Shown: positions 1 through 8,787, counted from the first letter of the stretch. The stretch is DNA of 64,000 nucleotides from 62-47 sp044463945 (GCA_044463945.1 JBIQLW010000009.1:1-64000), one strand, 5' to 3'. The notes: a model not told the origin generated them from the sequence alone. Made by a program: numbers and translations.

Positions 1-60
1 GCATGATCATCGTGCCATGGGCGGGCGTGTGAGCGTGATGGGGCGGCACCATTCAGAGAG

Positions 61-181
61 TCGGATCGGAAATGAGGCGTCATCGACCGCGAAGGCGGAC
101 GATCCAGTATTCCAAGGCGAACACGGTGGAAACCCGATTCGACATGGAATACCGGATGCCCGCCTGCGCGGTCATGACGGT
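61..181. repeat. two-hairpin intergenic repeat, copy 1
   Basis: The left arm is a hairpin of the form GACCGCGAAGGCGGAC inside GTCATC...GATCCAGTATTCC. About 60 nt later a right arm (GGAATACCGGATGCCCGCC...GGTCATGAC) gives a second hairpin. The same layout recurs near 8.1, 11.0, 24.6, 27.5, 30.4, 42.5 and 53.8 kb. The flanking bases 1-244 hold no convincing gene. Confidence 0.75.
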
Positions 182-244
182 GGTCGCGTTGCCCCTTCAT
201 CCCGAAAAGCAACTTTCCGAAGGACGACGGCTCTCGATTCGGGA

Positions 245-1240
245 TTACCTCATCTCACTTTGCGCCAGCGCGCGCGACAGCCGCGCCAGCGCGGCGTCAT
301 CCGGCGGCAGGCCGAAGCGCAAGAGATCGTCCGCCCAATCAAAGCGGCGGCACCAGATATGCTGCTGCGCCAGCGCCGTGTGATAGGCTGACGCATGTGG
401 ATGCCTGACCAGACGGAACAGGGCGGTACCGCCGGCGGGCGCGAACCCGGCGGCTTGCAGTACGGCATCGAGTCGTGCGGCCTGCCGCCGCAGTTTTGCG
501 CGCGTCGCATCCGCCCATGCCTCGTCGGTGAGCGCGGCGCGGCCGATGACGAGCGCCGGCCCGGCGCAGCGCCACGGCCCCATGGCGGCGTCGATCCGCG
601 CGATCCGCTCCGGCGCGCCGAGCGCGAAGCCGAGCCGCAGCCCGGCGAGCCCGTAGAACTTTCCGAACGAACGCAGCACCACCACCGGCAAATCCCGGCA
701 CAGCGCCGCCGCGCCGATCGCCGGATCGAGATCCGCGAAGGCTTCGTCGATCACCATCACGCCGCCGCGCGCGGCTACGGCGTCGGCGATGCGCGCCAGC
801 GCGGCGTGATCGACGATGCGGCCATCGGGGTTGTTCGGATTGACGATGACGGCGTGACGCGCGGCCTCGGGAACAGACTCGGCGGCGGCAACCGCAATCA
901 CCTCGTGCCCCGCGAGCCGCCACGCGGCGGCGTGCTCGTTGTAGGTCGGCGACACGACGGCGACAGCGCCGGGGGCGGCGAGACGCGGCAGCCACTGGAT
1001 CAGCGCCTGGGTGCCGGACGCGGCGGCGATGTCAACGCCGTCCGGCACCGCATAAGCGCGCCGCGCGGCTGCGAGCAGCGCGGCCTCATCAGCGCGCGAC
1101 GGCAAGCGTTGCCAGACATCGTTCGGCAATGGTGGGACGGGATACGGGTTCGGATTGATGCCGGTGGACAGATCGAGCCACCGATCCGGCGCGCCGCCGA
1201 ATCGCGCCATCGCTTCACCAGGATCGCCGCCGTGTCTCAT
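245..1240 (-). CDS. cobC: threonine-phosphate decarboxylase (cobalamin synthesis)
   Basis: This is a PLP-dependent fold-type I enzyme of the CobC/CobD family. It makes (R)-1-amino-2-propanol phosphate (or the free aminopropanol arm) for the lower linker of cobalamin. The 331-residue protein begins with the family motif DLSTGINPNPYP (about 23-34) and has NPNNPDG (134-140), IDEAFAD (164-170) and the PLP lysine in SFGKFYG (K194). Length fits the family. The ATG at 1240 was chosen because similarity begins there; the frame stays open far upstream, but that part is low-complexity antisense to the next gene. The start overlaps or closely abuts the divergent periplasmic binding protein gene, so its promoter probably lies inside that gene. 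Naming differs between systems (cobC in Pseudomonas-type, cobD in Salmonella-type). Confidence 0.93.
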   Translation of the reverse strand: MRHGGDPGEAMARFGGAPDRWLDLSTGINPNPYPVPPLPNDVWQRLPSRADEAALLAAARRAYAVPDGVDIAAASGTQALIQWLPRLAAPGAVAVVSPTYNEHAAAWRLAGHEVIAVAAAESVPEAARHAVIVNPNNPDGRIVDHAALARIADAVAARGGVMVIDEAFADLDPAIGAAALCRDLPVVVLRSFGKFYGLAGLRLGFALGAPERIARIDAAMGPWRCAGPALVIGRAALTDEAWADATRAKLRRQAARLDAVLQAAGFAPAGGTALFRLVRHPHASAYHTALAQQHIWCRRFDWADDLLRFGLPPDDAALARLSRALAQSEMR

Positions 1241-2140
1241 GCGCCTCTCTTGCCACGCCGCGCCGCGCCGCGCGAGAGGCGATGGCAGATCATGGCCGGG
1301 TTTCTCGCGCTCGTTCTCTCCGCTGTTTTCCCGGCGCGCGCGGCGGAGTTGCCGCGCATCGCCTCGATCAACGCCTGCACCGATCAACTTCTGCTGGCGC
1401 TCGCGGACCCCGCGCAGATTCTCGGTCTCGGCCCCTATTCGCGCGACGCCTCTCGCTCGTGGAGCGCCGCCGCCGCGCAGCGCTACCCGCGCCTGTCGGG
1501 CGAGGCCGAGGACGTGCTGGTACTGAAACCCGACATCGTGGTCGCCGGTAGCTTCACCAAGCGCACCACCCGCGATCTGCTGAAGGAGCAGGGCGAGACG
1601 CTTGTCACCTTCGACGTCGCCCATTCGCTCGACGAGGTGAAGGCACAAATCCGCAAGATGGGCGAGGTGACGCGGCACCCCGAGCGCGCCGAGGCTTACG
1701 TCGCGCGCATCGACGAGGCTATCGCACGGACGCGGCGGTTCGTGGCGCAGAAGCGCTATCGCGTGCTGTCGATCTCGCGGCGCGGCTGGGTATCCGGCAG
1801 CCGCAGCCTGATGAGTTCGCTGATGGCGGAAGTCGGTCTGTCGAACGCCGCCGGCGATCTCGGGCTGAAATCGGGTGGCTTCGCCTCGCTGGAAGCCATC
1901 GTCAGCCTGCGGCCGGACTTCATCGTGGTGTCGAGCGACAGCGACTTCGCCGAGGACGAGGGCCGCGCCTTCCTGCTGCATCCGGCACTGGAGCACTTTT
2001 ATCCGCCGGCGAAGCGCCTGGTGGTGCCGGAACGGCTGACGGTGTGCGGTGGCCCGATGGTCGCCGACGCGCTCGACCGCATCGTCAGCGAAATCGCCCG
2101 CGCCGAACGCGAAGCCGGCGCTTCGGCTGCCGTGCGCTAA
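1232..2140 (+). CDS. BtuF-like periplasmic binding protein (cobalamin or iron-siderophore type)
   Basis: A substrate-binding protein of the Fe-siderophore/B12 ABC transporter family (TroA/BtuF-like fold). An Arg-rich segment and hydrophobic stretch (LALVLSAVFPARAAE) form a signal peptide. The mature domain has the usual opening (RIASINACTDQLLLAL) and a middle segment LVTFDVAHSLDEVKAQI. GTG at 1232 is preferred because AGGA lies 8 nt upstream and it supplies the basic n-region. ATG at 1292 is the alternative and would give 282 residues with an uncharged n-region. The stop overlaps the cobD start by one base (TAATG), so the two are probably translationally coupled. With cob genes on both sides, B12 or a corrinoid is the likely ligand, but no permease or ATPase gene is adjacent. 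Confidence 0.85.
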   Translation: MSHAPLLPRRAAPRERRWQIMAGFLALVLSAVFPARAAELPRIASINACTDQLLLALADPAQILGLGPYSRDASRSWSAAAAQRYPRLSGEAEDVLVLKPDIVVAGSFTKRTTRDLLKEQGETLVTFDVAHSLDEVKAQIRKMGEVTRHPERAEAYVARIDEAIARTRRFVAQKRYRVLSISRRGWVSGSRSLMSSLMAEVGLSNAAGDLGLKSGGFASLEAIVSLRPDFIVVSSDSDFAEDEGRAFLLHPALEHFYPPAKRLVVPERLTVCGGPMVADALDRIVSEIARAEREAGASAAVR

Positions 2141-3120
2141 TGCTTCCATGGAGCGACACGCTGGTCATCGCGCTGGTGGCGCTCGCCGCCGATGCCGTGA
2201 TCGGCGACCCGGACGGCGTGTGGCGGCGCATCCCTCATCCGGTCGCGATCATCGGCCGCGCCATCGCCGCGCTCGATCACACGCTCAATCGCGCAACATG
2301 GTCGTCGGCACGGCGCAGGCTGGCGGGTATCGCCGTAACTTTTTTACTGGTGATTGCTGCGCTGCTGATCGGTAACCTGATCGAAGCGCTGATGCCGCGC
2401 GGCATAGTCGGCAACATCGTGCTTGGACTGTTGGCCTCGACGCTGATCGCGCAGAACAGTCTTTATCGGCATGTCGCGCGGGTGCGCGCCGCGTTCGCCG
2501 GCGGCGGCCTGATGGCCGCGCGCGCGGCGGTGAGCCGGATCGTCGGGCGCGATCCGCAAAGCCTCGATGAGGGCGGCGTCAGCCGCGCGGCCATCGAATC
2601 CTGCGCCGAGAATTTTTCAGACGGCGTGGTCGCGCCGATGATCTGGCTGGTGCTGCTCGGGCTGCCCGGCCTTCTCGCCTACAAGACGATCAACACCGCC
2701 GATTCGATGATCGGTCATCGCACCGACAGGTATCGCGAATTCGGCTGGGCCGCGGCGCGGCTCGACGACCTCGTCAACCTTGTTCCGGCGCGGCTCACCG
2801 GCCTGCTGCTGGCACTGGCCGCGCCGGTCGCCGGCGGATCGACTGTCGTCGCGTTGAAAACCATGCTGCGCGACGCCCGCAATCACCGCTCGCCCAACGC
2901 CGGCTGGCCGGAAAGCGCAATCGCCGGCGCGCTCGGCGTCCGCCTCGCCGGGCCGCGCCGCTACAGCGAGGGCGTGGTGGACGACCCCTGGCTCAACGCC
3001 GCCGACCGCGACGCCGTGCCTGCCGACATCCCCCGCGCGCTGCAGATGCTGGCTGCGAGTTGCGCGCTTCAGTTTGCGGCGATCGGCGCTCTCGCCTGTA
3101 TTGCGTTCGGAGCGGGATGA
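2140..3120 (+). CDS. cobD: adenosylcobinamide-phosphate synthase, membrane protein
   Basis: A CobD/CbiB family integral membrane enzyme that joins the aminopropanol (phosphate) arm to adenosylcobyric acid. The 326-residue protein has the N-terminal signature AADAVIGDP and PHPVAIIGR, several hydrophobic helices, and the conserved blocks ESCAENFSDGVVAPM and YKTINTADSMIGHR in the middle. Length is normal (about 310-330). The ATG shares its A with the TAA stop of the preceding gene. Cobalamin function fits the flanking cobC and cobQ. The convergent region downstream (3121-3320) holds a dispersed repeat. Confidence 0.94.
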   Translation: MLPWSDTLVIALVALAADAVIGDPDGVWRRIPHPVAIIGRAIAALDHTLNRATWSSARRRLAGIAVTFLLVIAALLIGNLIEALMPRGIVGNIVLGLLASTLIAQNSLYRHVARVRAAFAGGGLMAARAAVSRIVGRDPQSLDEGGVSRAAIESCAENFSDGVVAPMIWLVLLGLPGLLAYKTINTADSMIGHRTDRYREFGWAAARLDDLVNLVPARLTGLLLALAAPVAGGSTVVALKTMLRDARNHRSPNAGWPESAIAGALGVRLAGPRRYSEGVVDDPWLNAADRDAVPADIPRALQMLAASCALQFAAIGALACIAFGAG

Positions 3121-3154
3121 AGCGAAAGCCGTTACCCTGAGTAACTGCCTGCGG

Positions 3155-3295
3155 CCCCGTGTTCCCGGGCGCGGTGCAACGCTGCACCGCAGAATTGGGA
3201 CCGTATCAAAGGCATCGTTCGTTATGGTCCCGGATCAGCGAAGCAGTACGGCGCTTGCGCTTGTGCCGCATCGCATCCGGGACGCACACGGATAG
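3155..3295. repeat. about 140-bp dispersed repeat, copy 1
   Basis: A stretch beginning GTGTTCCCGGGCGCGGTGCA and ending GCATCCGGGACGCACACGG. An inverted copy lies at 60757-60898, about 85 percent identical by eye. Internal complementary blocks (CCCGGGCGCGG...CCGGGAC) suggest a folded RNA or DNA. It fills most of the 200-bp gap between cobD and cobQ. Confidence 0.8.
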
Positions 3296-3320
3296 ACTTG
3301 CGCCATCCCTTCACGACAAT

Positions 3321-4796
3321 TCATTGCGCCTTCCGCCGCCGCGCGATCGCAAACAGCCCTTCGATATCGAGATGTTTCTCCAGATGATCGGCCAGCGCAT
3401 CGAGCGCGGCTTCGACGCGCGCCTCGTAAGCCAGCGCTGACGCCGCGCCGAGTCCGTTGAGCCACGCGGCGCGAAACGCATCGTTGGAAAACAGCCCATG
3501 CAAGTAGGTGCCCTGCACGCGGCCGTCGCGCGAGGCCGCGCCGTCGTGGCGATCGTCGATGCGTAGCATCGGCCGCGCGCAATCCGGCCCGAAGCTGCGG
3601 CCGAGATGAATCTCGTAGCCCGCGACCGCAAGCCCGCTGGCGCAATGGACGCCGCGCGTCAGCGTTGTCGATTTGTCACCCTGCATCACGGTTTCAATAT
3701 CGAGCAGCCCCAGCCCCTCGACGCATCCCGCCGCGCCGTCGACGCCATCGGGATCGGCGATGGTTTTGCCCAGCATCTGATAGCCGCCGCACAGGCCGAG
3801 CACATGGCCGCCGCGCCGCACATGCGCCGCGATGTCGATGTCCCAGCCCTGCGCGCGCAGGAAGGCGAGATCGCCCAGCGTCGATTTGCTGCCGGGCAGG
3901 ATCACCACACGCGCCTCGGCCGGGATCGGCTCACCCGGCCGCACGAAGCGCAGAGCGACGCCGGGCTCCATCGCCAGCGGATCGAGGTCGTCGAAATTGG
4001 CGATGCGCGCCAGCATCGGCACCGCGATCACGCACGCGCCGTCCGTGCGCGCGGCGCTCTCCAGATCGAGTGCGTCCTCGGCGGGAAGCCACGCCGCCTG
4101 CGGCAGCCACGGCACCACGCCGAGCGACGGCCATCCGGTCATGCGCGTCACCGCCTCAAGGCCGGCGTTGAACAGCCTCACCTCGCCGCGAAACTTGTTG
4201 ATGAGGAAGCCGTGAATGCAGGCGCGCTCCTCCGGCTCAAGCACCGCGTGGGTGCCGACCAGACTGGCGATGACGCCGCCGCGATCGATATCGCCCACCA
4301 GCACCACCGGCACGTTGGCCGCAATGGCAAACCCCATGTTGGCGATGTCGCCGCTGCGCAGGTTGATTTCCGCGGGGCTGCCCGCGCCTTCCACCAGCAC
4401 GATGTCGGCATCGCGCGCAAGATGCGCGAAGCTCTCCAGCACCAGCGGCAGCAGCTCCGCCTTGCGGTCGAGAAAATTGGCCGCGCGCAAGGTTCCCATG
4501 CGACGGCCGCGCACGATCACCTGCGTGCCGGTGTCGGTCTCGGGTTTCAGCAGCACGGGATTCATGTGGCAACTCGGTGGCAGCCGCGCCGCGCGCGCCT
4601 GCACGGCTTGCGCCCGGCCAATCTCGCCGCCGTCCACCGCGATCGCCGCGTTGTTCGACATGTTCTGCGGCTTGAACGGCGTGACCCGTAAACCGCGCCG
4701 CGCCAGCACGCGCGCGAGGCCGGCGACCAGCGTCGACTTGCCGGCGTTGGAGCCGGTCGCCTGTATCATCAGCGCGGGGGTGGAGGGCAGACGCAA
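3321..4796 (-). CDS. cobQ: cobyric acid synthase (glutamine-hydrolysing)
   Basis: CobQ/CbiP amidates four carboxylates of adenosylcobyrinic acid a,c-diamide with glutamine and ATP. The 491-residue protein has an N-terminal P-loop-like ATPase domain (GSNAGKST, 15-22; KPQNMSNNA, 42-50) and a class I glutamine amidotransferase domain with the nucleophile in LGLCGGYQMLG (C336) and the His motif near YLHGLF (about 430). Length is full. It is the last gene of a leftward run cobP-cobO-cobQ; only 2 bases separate it from cobO, so they should be one transcript. Confidence 0.97.
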   Translation of the reverse strand: MRLPSTPALMIQATGSNAGKSTLVAGLARVLARRGLRVTPFKPQNMSNNAAIAVDGGEIGRAQAVQARAARLPPSCHMNPVLLKPETDTGTQVIVRGRRMGTLRAANFLDRKAELLPLVLESFAHLARDADIVLVEGAGSPAEINLRSGDIANMGFAIAANVPVVLVGDIDRGGVIASLVGTHAVLEPEERACIHGFLINKFRGEVRLFNAGLEAVTRMTGWPSLGVVPWLPQAAWLPAEDALDLESAARTDGACVIAVPMLARIANFDDLDPLAMEPGVALRFVRPGEPIPAEARVVILPGSKSTLGDLAFLRAQGWDIDIAAHVRRGGHVLGLCGGYQMLGKTIADPDGVDGAAGCVEGLGLLDIETVMQGDKSTTLTRGVHCASGLAVAGYEIHLGRSFGPDCARPMLRIDDRHDGAASRDGRVQGTYLHGLFSNDAFRAAWLNGLGAASALAYEARVEAALDALADHLEKHLDIEGLFAIARRRKAQ

Positions 4797-4798
4797 GG

Positions 4799-5425
4799 TC
4801 AGAACTCGATGCCCTTCTGCGCCTTCACGCCCTGCCGGAACGGATGCTTGACCATGGTCATGTCGGTGACCAGATCGGCCATCTCGATCAGCCTGTCATG
4901 CGCGTTGCGGCCGGTGATGACGACGTGCTTGCCGTCGGGCTTCCCGGTGCGCAGGAAATCCTGTACCTCGTCGAGCGGCAGGTAATCGTAGCGCAGCACG
5001 ATGTTGAGCTCGTCGAGCAGCACCAGGCGGTGGCGCTCGTCGCGGATCAGCGCCTTGGCCTGCTCCCAGCCGGCGCGCGCGGCGGCGATGTCGCGGGCGC
5101 GGTCCTGGGTTTCCCAGGTGAAGCCCTCGCCCATGATGTGCAGCGTCACCAGATCGGGAAACCGTCGCAGCAGCCGCGCCTCGCCGGTGTCCCATTTCGC
5201 CGACTTGGTGAACTGCACGATGCCGACCGGCATGTCGTGGCCGATGTGGCGGAACACCATGCCGAGCGCGGCCGAGGTCTTGCCCTTGCCGTTGCCGGTA
5301 TGGACGATCAACAGGCCCTTCTCGGCGGTCTTGGTCGCCATCATGCGGTCGCGCGCGGCCTTCACCTTGCGCATCTTGTCGTTGTGCCGGGCGTTGACGG
5401 CGTCGTCGGTCGCGGGTTCGGTCAT
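4799..5425 (-). CDS. cobO: cob(I)yrinic acid a,c-diamide adenosyltransferase
   Basis: A CobA/CobO/BtuR-type corrinoid adenosyltransferase that adds the 5'-deoxyadenosyl group from ATP to cobalt. The 208-residue protein has the family P-loop HTGNGKGKTSAALG (about 42-55), the block GIVQFTKSAKWDTGE and the Walker-B-like LVLLDELNIVLRYDYL. Length is typical. The start at 5425 overlaps the last bases of cobP (ATGA type), which indicates coupling. An in-frame extension further upstream is antisense-like low-complexity sequence and was rejected. Confidence 0.96.
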   Translation of the reverse strand: MTEPATDDAVNARHNDKMRKVKAARDRMMATKTAEKGLLIVHTGNGKGKTSAALGMVFRHIGHDMPVGIVQFTKSAKWDTGEARLLRRFPDLVTLHIMGEGFTWETQDRARDIAAARAGWEQAKALIRDERHRLVLLDELNIVLRYDYLPLDEVQDFLRTGKPDGKHVVITGRNAHDRLIEMADLVTDMTMVKHPFRQGVKAQKGIEF

Positions 5426-5979
5426 GTTGCTCTCTCGCTTGAATTGCGTTTCAGCCACAACGGCAGCCCCGCGGCGATGAACGCCACCTCGGGAACGGCC
5501 GCGGCGACCGCCTGGTTGAGCCGCCCCTGCGCGTCGCGGAAGGCGCGGCCGAGCGGCGTTTCCGGCACGAGGCCGAGGCCGACCTCGTTGGAGACGAGAA
5601 CGACCGGATGGCGCGCCGCGCGCAGCCAATCGGTCAAGGCGCTGGTCTCGGCCTCGACGTCGCGTCCGGCGTGCATCAGGTTGGACAGCCATAGCGTCAG
5701 GCAATCCACCAGCACGACGCGACCCGCGCCGGCCTCGCGCCTGAGCGCGGAGGTCAGCGCCAGCGGTTCCTCCACCGTGCGCCAGCCGTCGCCGCGCCGG
5801 GCGCGATGGTGGGCGATCCGCGCTTGCATTTCGGCGTCGCCCGCCGTGGCGGTGGCGAGATAGACGCGCGCCAGACCGCTGCCGCACGCGAGGCTTTCAG
5901 CGAAGCGCGACTTGCCGGAGCGCGCGCCGCCCAGAACCAGCGTCGTGGACAACAGGGATGGCGATGGAGTCTGCGGCAT
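5422..5979 (-). CDS. cobP: adenosylcobinamide kinase / adenosylcobinamide-phosphate guanylyltransferase
   Basis: A CobP/CobU bifunctional enzyme that phosphorylates adenosylcobinamide and transfers GMP to give AdoCbi-GDP. The 185-residue protein has a P-loop LGGARSGKSRFAE (about 16-28), the HHRARRGDGWRTVEEP block containing the family's His/Arg residues, and VLVDCLTLWLSNL. The start at 5979 (MPQTPS) was chosen because an upstream in-frame ATG at 6042 adds 21 residues with no family similarity. It is the first gene of cobP-cobO-cobQ and is divergent from cobT; the 135-bp region between them must hold both promoters. I saw no B12-box riboswitch there. Confidence 0.95.
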   Translation of the reverse strand: MPQTPSPSLLSTTLVLGGARSGKSRFAESLACGSGLARVYLATATAGDAEMQARIAHHRARRGDGWRTVEEPLALTSALRREAGAGRVVLVDCLTLWLSNLMHAGRDVEAETSALTDWLRAARHPVVLVSNEVGLGLVPETPLGRAFRDAQGRLNQAVAAAVPEVAFIAAGLPLWLKRNSSERAT

Positions 5980-6114
5980 CAACGGTCCGGAGCGGCACGG
6001 TCTTGAAAAGGTCCCGTACCGGCTTTCCTTTTCGCCGTCCATGTGGAAGGACGAGCGACGCTAACCGCCGCGCCGTGCCGGGTCAACCGCGCGCGACGGC
6101 CGACGAGGATTTCG

Positions 6115-7167
6115 ATGACAGACGCTTTAACCGCGCCATGGCTGCCGGATGTCGCGCCGCTCGATCGCGCGCACGAGGCCGCCCTGCGCGCGCACATCGA
6201 CGGCAAGGCCAAGCCGCCCGGCTCGCTCGGCCGCATCGAGGACCTCGCGGTGCAACTCGGCCTGATCCGGCACCCGGCGGAACCGGCCGCCGCCAACGCG
6301 GTGCTGCTGGTGTTCGCCGGCGACCACGGCCTCACCGCCTCGGGCGTGTCGCAATATCCCGCCGCGGTCACGGCGGCGATGGTCAAAACCTTCCTCGCGG
6401 GGCGCGCCAGCGCCAACGCCTTTGCCGCCGCCACCGGCGCGCAGCTGCGCGTCATCGATGCCGGCGTCGCCGCCGATCTGCCGCCGCATCCCGGCCTGAT
6501 CGCCGCAAAAATCGCGCGCGGCACGGCGGATGCGGCGCGCGCGCCGGCGATGTCGCCGCAGCAGGCCATCGCCGCGCTGGCGCGCGGCCGCGAGATCGCA
6601 ACGCAAGCGATTCAGGCCGGCGCGGACGTCATCGCCATCGGCGAGATGGGGATTGGCAACACCGCCTCCGCCGCCCTGATCGCGCACCGCCTCGCGCCCG
6701 CTCCGCTCGACGACTGCATCGGCGTCGGCGCGGGGCAGAGCGACGACGGCCTCGCGCGCAAGCGCGCGGCGCTGGCCCAAGCCGCCGCGCGCAGCGACGC
6801 CACCGCGCCGCTCGACGTGCTGGCCGAGTTCGGCGGTTTCGAGATCGCGATGATGGCCGGCGCGGTGCTCGGCACGGCGGCGGCGCGCCGCGCGGTGGTG
6901 ATCGACGGCTTCATCGCCAGCGCCGCCGCGCTGGCGGCAATCCGCCTCGCCACGGCGGCGCGCGATTACTGCGTGTTCGCGCACCGCTCCGCCGAGCGCG
7001 GCCACGGCCTTGTGCTCGACGCCATGAATGCCACGCCGTTGCTCGACCTCGGGATGCGGCTCGGCGAGGGCACCGGCGCGTTGCTGGCGCTGCCGCTGCT
7101 CCGCGCGGCCGCGCGGCTGGTCACTGACGTCGCCAGTCTGGATGACGTGCTCGCGGGAACGATCTGA
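6115..7167 (+). CDS. cobT: nicotinate-nucleotide--dimethylbenzimidazole phosphoribosyltransferase
   Basis: CobT makes alpha-ribazole 5'-phosphate from nicotinate mononucleotide and 5,6-dimethylbenzimidazole for the lower ligand of B12. The 350-residue protein has the motif KPPGSLGRIEDLA near residue 38, FAGDHGLTASGVSQYP, GEMGIGNTASAA, and the catalytic Glu in LGMRLGEGTGA (about E318). Full length. The ATG at 6115 follows GAGG at good spacing; a longer frame from 6043 has no family similarity. cobS starts directly after the stop with no gap. Confidence 0.97.
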   Translation: MTDALTAPWLPDVAPLDRAHEAALRAHIDGKAKPPGSLGRIEDLAVQLGLIRHPAEPAAANAVLLVFAGDHGLTASGVSQYPAAVTAAMVKTFLAGRASANAFAAATGAQLRVIDAGVAADLPPHPGLIAAKIARGTADAARAPAMSPQQAIAALARGREIATQAIQAGADVIAIGEMGIGNTASAALIAHRLAPAPLDDCIGVGAGQSDDGLARKRAALAQAAARSDATAPLDVLAEFGGFEIAMMAGAVLGTAAARRAVVIDGFIASAAALAAIRLATAARDYCVFAHRSAERGHGLVLDAMNATPLLDLGMRLGEGTGALLALPLLRAAARLVTDVASLDDVLAGTI

Positions 7168-7932
7168 ATGAGCGAAATCGAGCACCTGCGCAACGCCGTG
7201 CGGTTTCTCACCGTGTTGCCGGTCGGCGCGGCGCGTGGCGCGATCGCGCCGGACTGGCTGACGCGCTGCTTGAAATATTCGCCGCTGATCGGCATCGGCG
7301 TCGGCGTCGTTGCGTCCCTCGTCCTGCTGATCGCCACCGAGCTATGGAACGGCACCATCGCCGCGATGCTGGCGGTGGCGGCGTCCATCGCGCTCACCGG
7401 CGCGCTGCACGAGGACGGCTTCGCCGACACCATCGATGCGTTCGGCGGCGGCTGGACCCGCGACACCCGGCTCGCCATCATGAAAGACAGCCGCATCGGC
7501 ACCTACGGCGCGCTGGCGCTTGGCTTCAACGTCGCATTGCGCGTCGCGGCGCTGGCGGCGCTGACGCCGTGGCAGGGCGTGGCGGCGCTGATCGCCGCGC
7601 ACGCGGCGGCCCGCGCCGCGCCGGCCTGGACGATGACGCGCCTCTCCTACAGCGGCGAGGTCGCGGCGATGAAGGTCGCCTATGCCGAGTCGCGGCCGCG
7701 CATCGACGAATTGCAACTCGGCCTGATCTTCGTGGCGCTGGCGGTTCTGCCGCTCACGGTGATCTCCGCGACGGCGGTGGTGTTCGGCGCGCTGATCGGC
7801 GCGGTGCTGGCGGCGGCGCTGGCGCTGTGGGCGCGCCGCCTGATCGGCGGCTATACCGGCGACGTGCTCGGCGGCATCGAGCAGGCGTTCGAGATCGGCT
7901 TCCTGCTCGGCGTCGCCGCCGTGCTGGGATAG
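7168..7932 (+). CDS. cobS: adenosylcobinamide-GDP ribazoletransferase (cobalamin synthase)
   Basis: CobS (CobV) is the polytopic membrane enzyme that joins AdoCbi-GDP and alpha-ribazole (phosphate), the last assembly step. The 254-residue protein has the opening LRNAVRFLTVLPVG, the metal-binding motif EDGFADTIDAFGGG (about 86-99) and KDSRIGTYG, then hydrophobic helices to the C terminus. Length fits the family. The ATG follows the cobT TGA immediately (TGAATG), so the pair is coupled. Confidence 0.96.
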   Translation: MSEIEHLRNAVRFLTVLPVGAARGAIAPDWLTRCLKYSPLIGIGVGVVASLVLLIATELWNGTIAAMLAVAASIALTGALHEDGFADTIDAFGGGWTRDTRLAIMKDSRIGTYGALALGFNVALRVAALAALTPWQGVAALIAAHAAARAAPAWTMTRLSYSGEVAAMKVAYAESRPRIDELQLGLIFVALAVLPLTVISATAVVFGALIGAVLAAALALWARRLIGGYTGDVLGGIEQAFEIGFLLGVAAVLG

Positions 7933-8024
7933 TCGCCGTCATCCCGAGGTGTGCGCTCTTGCGCACTTCGAAGGGTGACAGCGATCCTTCGAGAGCAACG
8001 CAAGCGCATCACTGCCTCGCGTCC

Positions 8025-8180
8025 GATCGGAAACGAGGCGTCATCGTCCGCCAACGGGTCCGGCTTCGCCGGCCCGATGACAGGCTCCGGCGGACGATCC
8101 GGTCATCCGTGGCGGCCGCGACAGAAATGCGATCCAACAGAGGGGACTGGATACTCCGCTTCCGCGGAGTATGACGGTTA
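8025..8180. repeat. two-hairpin intergenic repeat, copy 2 (longer variant)
   Basis: The left arm reads GAGGCGTCATCGTCCGC but is interrupted by CCAACGGGTCCGGCTTCGCC, an inserted hairpin, before GCGGACGATCC. The right arm is ACTGGATACTCCGCTTCCGC and then GGAGTATGACGG. It occupies the middle of the 323-bp gap 7933-8255 after cobS, which has no gene I can support. Bases 7940-8000 also carry a CTTCGAAGGGTGACA-type repeat fragment. Confidence 0.75.
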
Positions 8181-8255
8181 TCGCGGGGCACCTCTGTACA
8201 AAAGCAGTCAGACATTCAGGATAGCCGCCGTCGCACCGACAAACTTCATCCCGCA

Positions 8256-8774
8256 TCAAAAATTCAGCCCCAGCCGATACGGTGCGCCCTCGAAGGCATC
8301 CGCGCCGCGGCCGATGCGCGTCACCGCATCGACCATTGCGCCGCGGCGGCCGAGCAGATCGTCGGCCAGCGCCACCATCAGCCGGTTCGGCGTGGCGAAC
8401 GGCGCGCGGGCGCGCAACGCGGCCGCAAGCTCATCCTCGCGTCCGGGATGGCGGTCGCAGGCGAGGATGTAAGCCGCGGCGCTTGAGCGGCTGATGCCGG
8501 CCCAGCAATGCACCAAGAGCGGCGCGGCACGCGCGCGGCCGAAATCGAGCAGCGCCTCGACCGTCGCGACATCGGGGGCGATCAGGCCCTCGCGCGCCTC
8601 GACAATGTCGTGAAACACCAGATGCAGCCGCCGGCGCGGCGTCAGCGCCGCGAGCATCGCCGCGTCGGTCTCCGGCGACAGCAGCGTGAGCAGATCATAG
8701 ACCGGCAGTTGCCGCGCGACGTCATTCACCGCGCTCAGGGGCGCGACGTAAATCGCACCGTCATCGGCACCCAA
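8256..8774 (-). CDS. dual-specificity/tyrosine phosphatase-like protein
   Basis: The C-x5-R phosphatase loop HCWAGISRSSAA identifies a small cysteine phosphatase, with an upstream Asp/His region (LVFHDIVEA) and a typical helical end. About 172 residues. The start is uncertain: no ATG or GTG suits the N terminus AIYVAPLSAVNDV, and TTG at 8774 is chosen because it falls 13 bases after the upstream gene's stop. The substrate is unknown; Sox-linked phosphatases of this kind have no established role here. It is probably the last gene of the leftward transcript that includes the rhodanese protein. Confidence 0.7.
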   Translation of the reverse strand: MGADDGAIYVAPLSAVNDVARQLPVYDLLTLLSPETDAAMLAALTPRRRLHLVFHDIVEAREGLIAPDVATVEALLDFGRARAAPLLVHCWAGISRSSAAAYILACDRHPGREDELAAALRARAPFATPNRLMVALADDLLGRRGAMVDAVTRIGRGADAFEGAPYRLGLNF

Positions 8775-8787
8775 GCCCTGCGCGGCT

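Noticed and set aside
395..2140. A long rightward frame over cobC
   Set aside because: Similarity begins only after about 1232; the upstream part is antisense to cobC.
245..2149. A 634-codon leftward open frame through cobC and the BtuF-like gene
   Set aside because: Only the part from 1240 leftwards resembles CobC; the rest is antisense to the binding protein and kept open by high GC.
5980..6114. Possible cobalamin riboswitch between cobP and cobT
   Set aside because: I looked for a B12-box-like sequence and saw none; the gap is also short for a full element.
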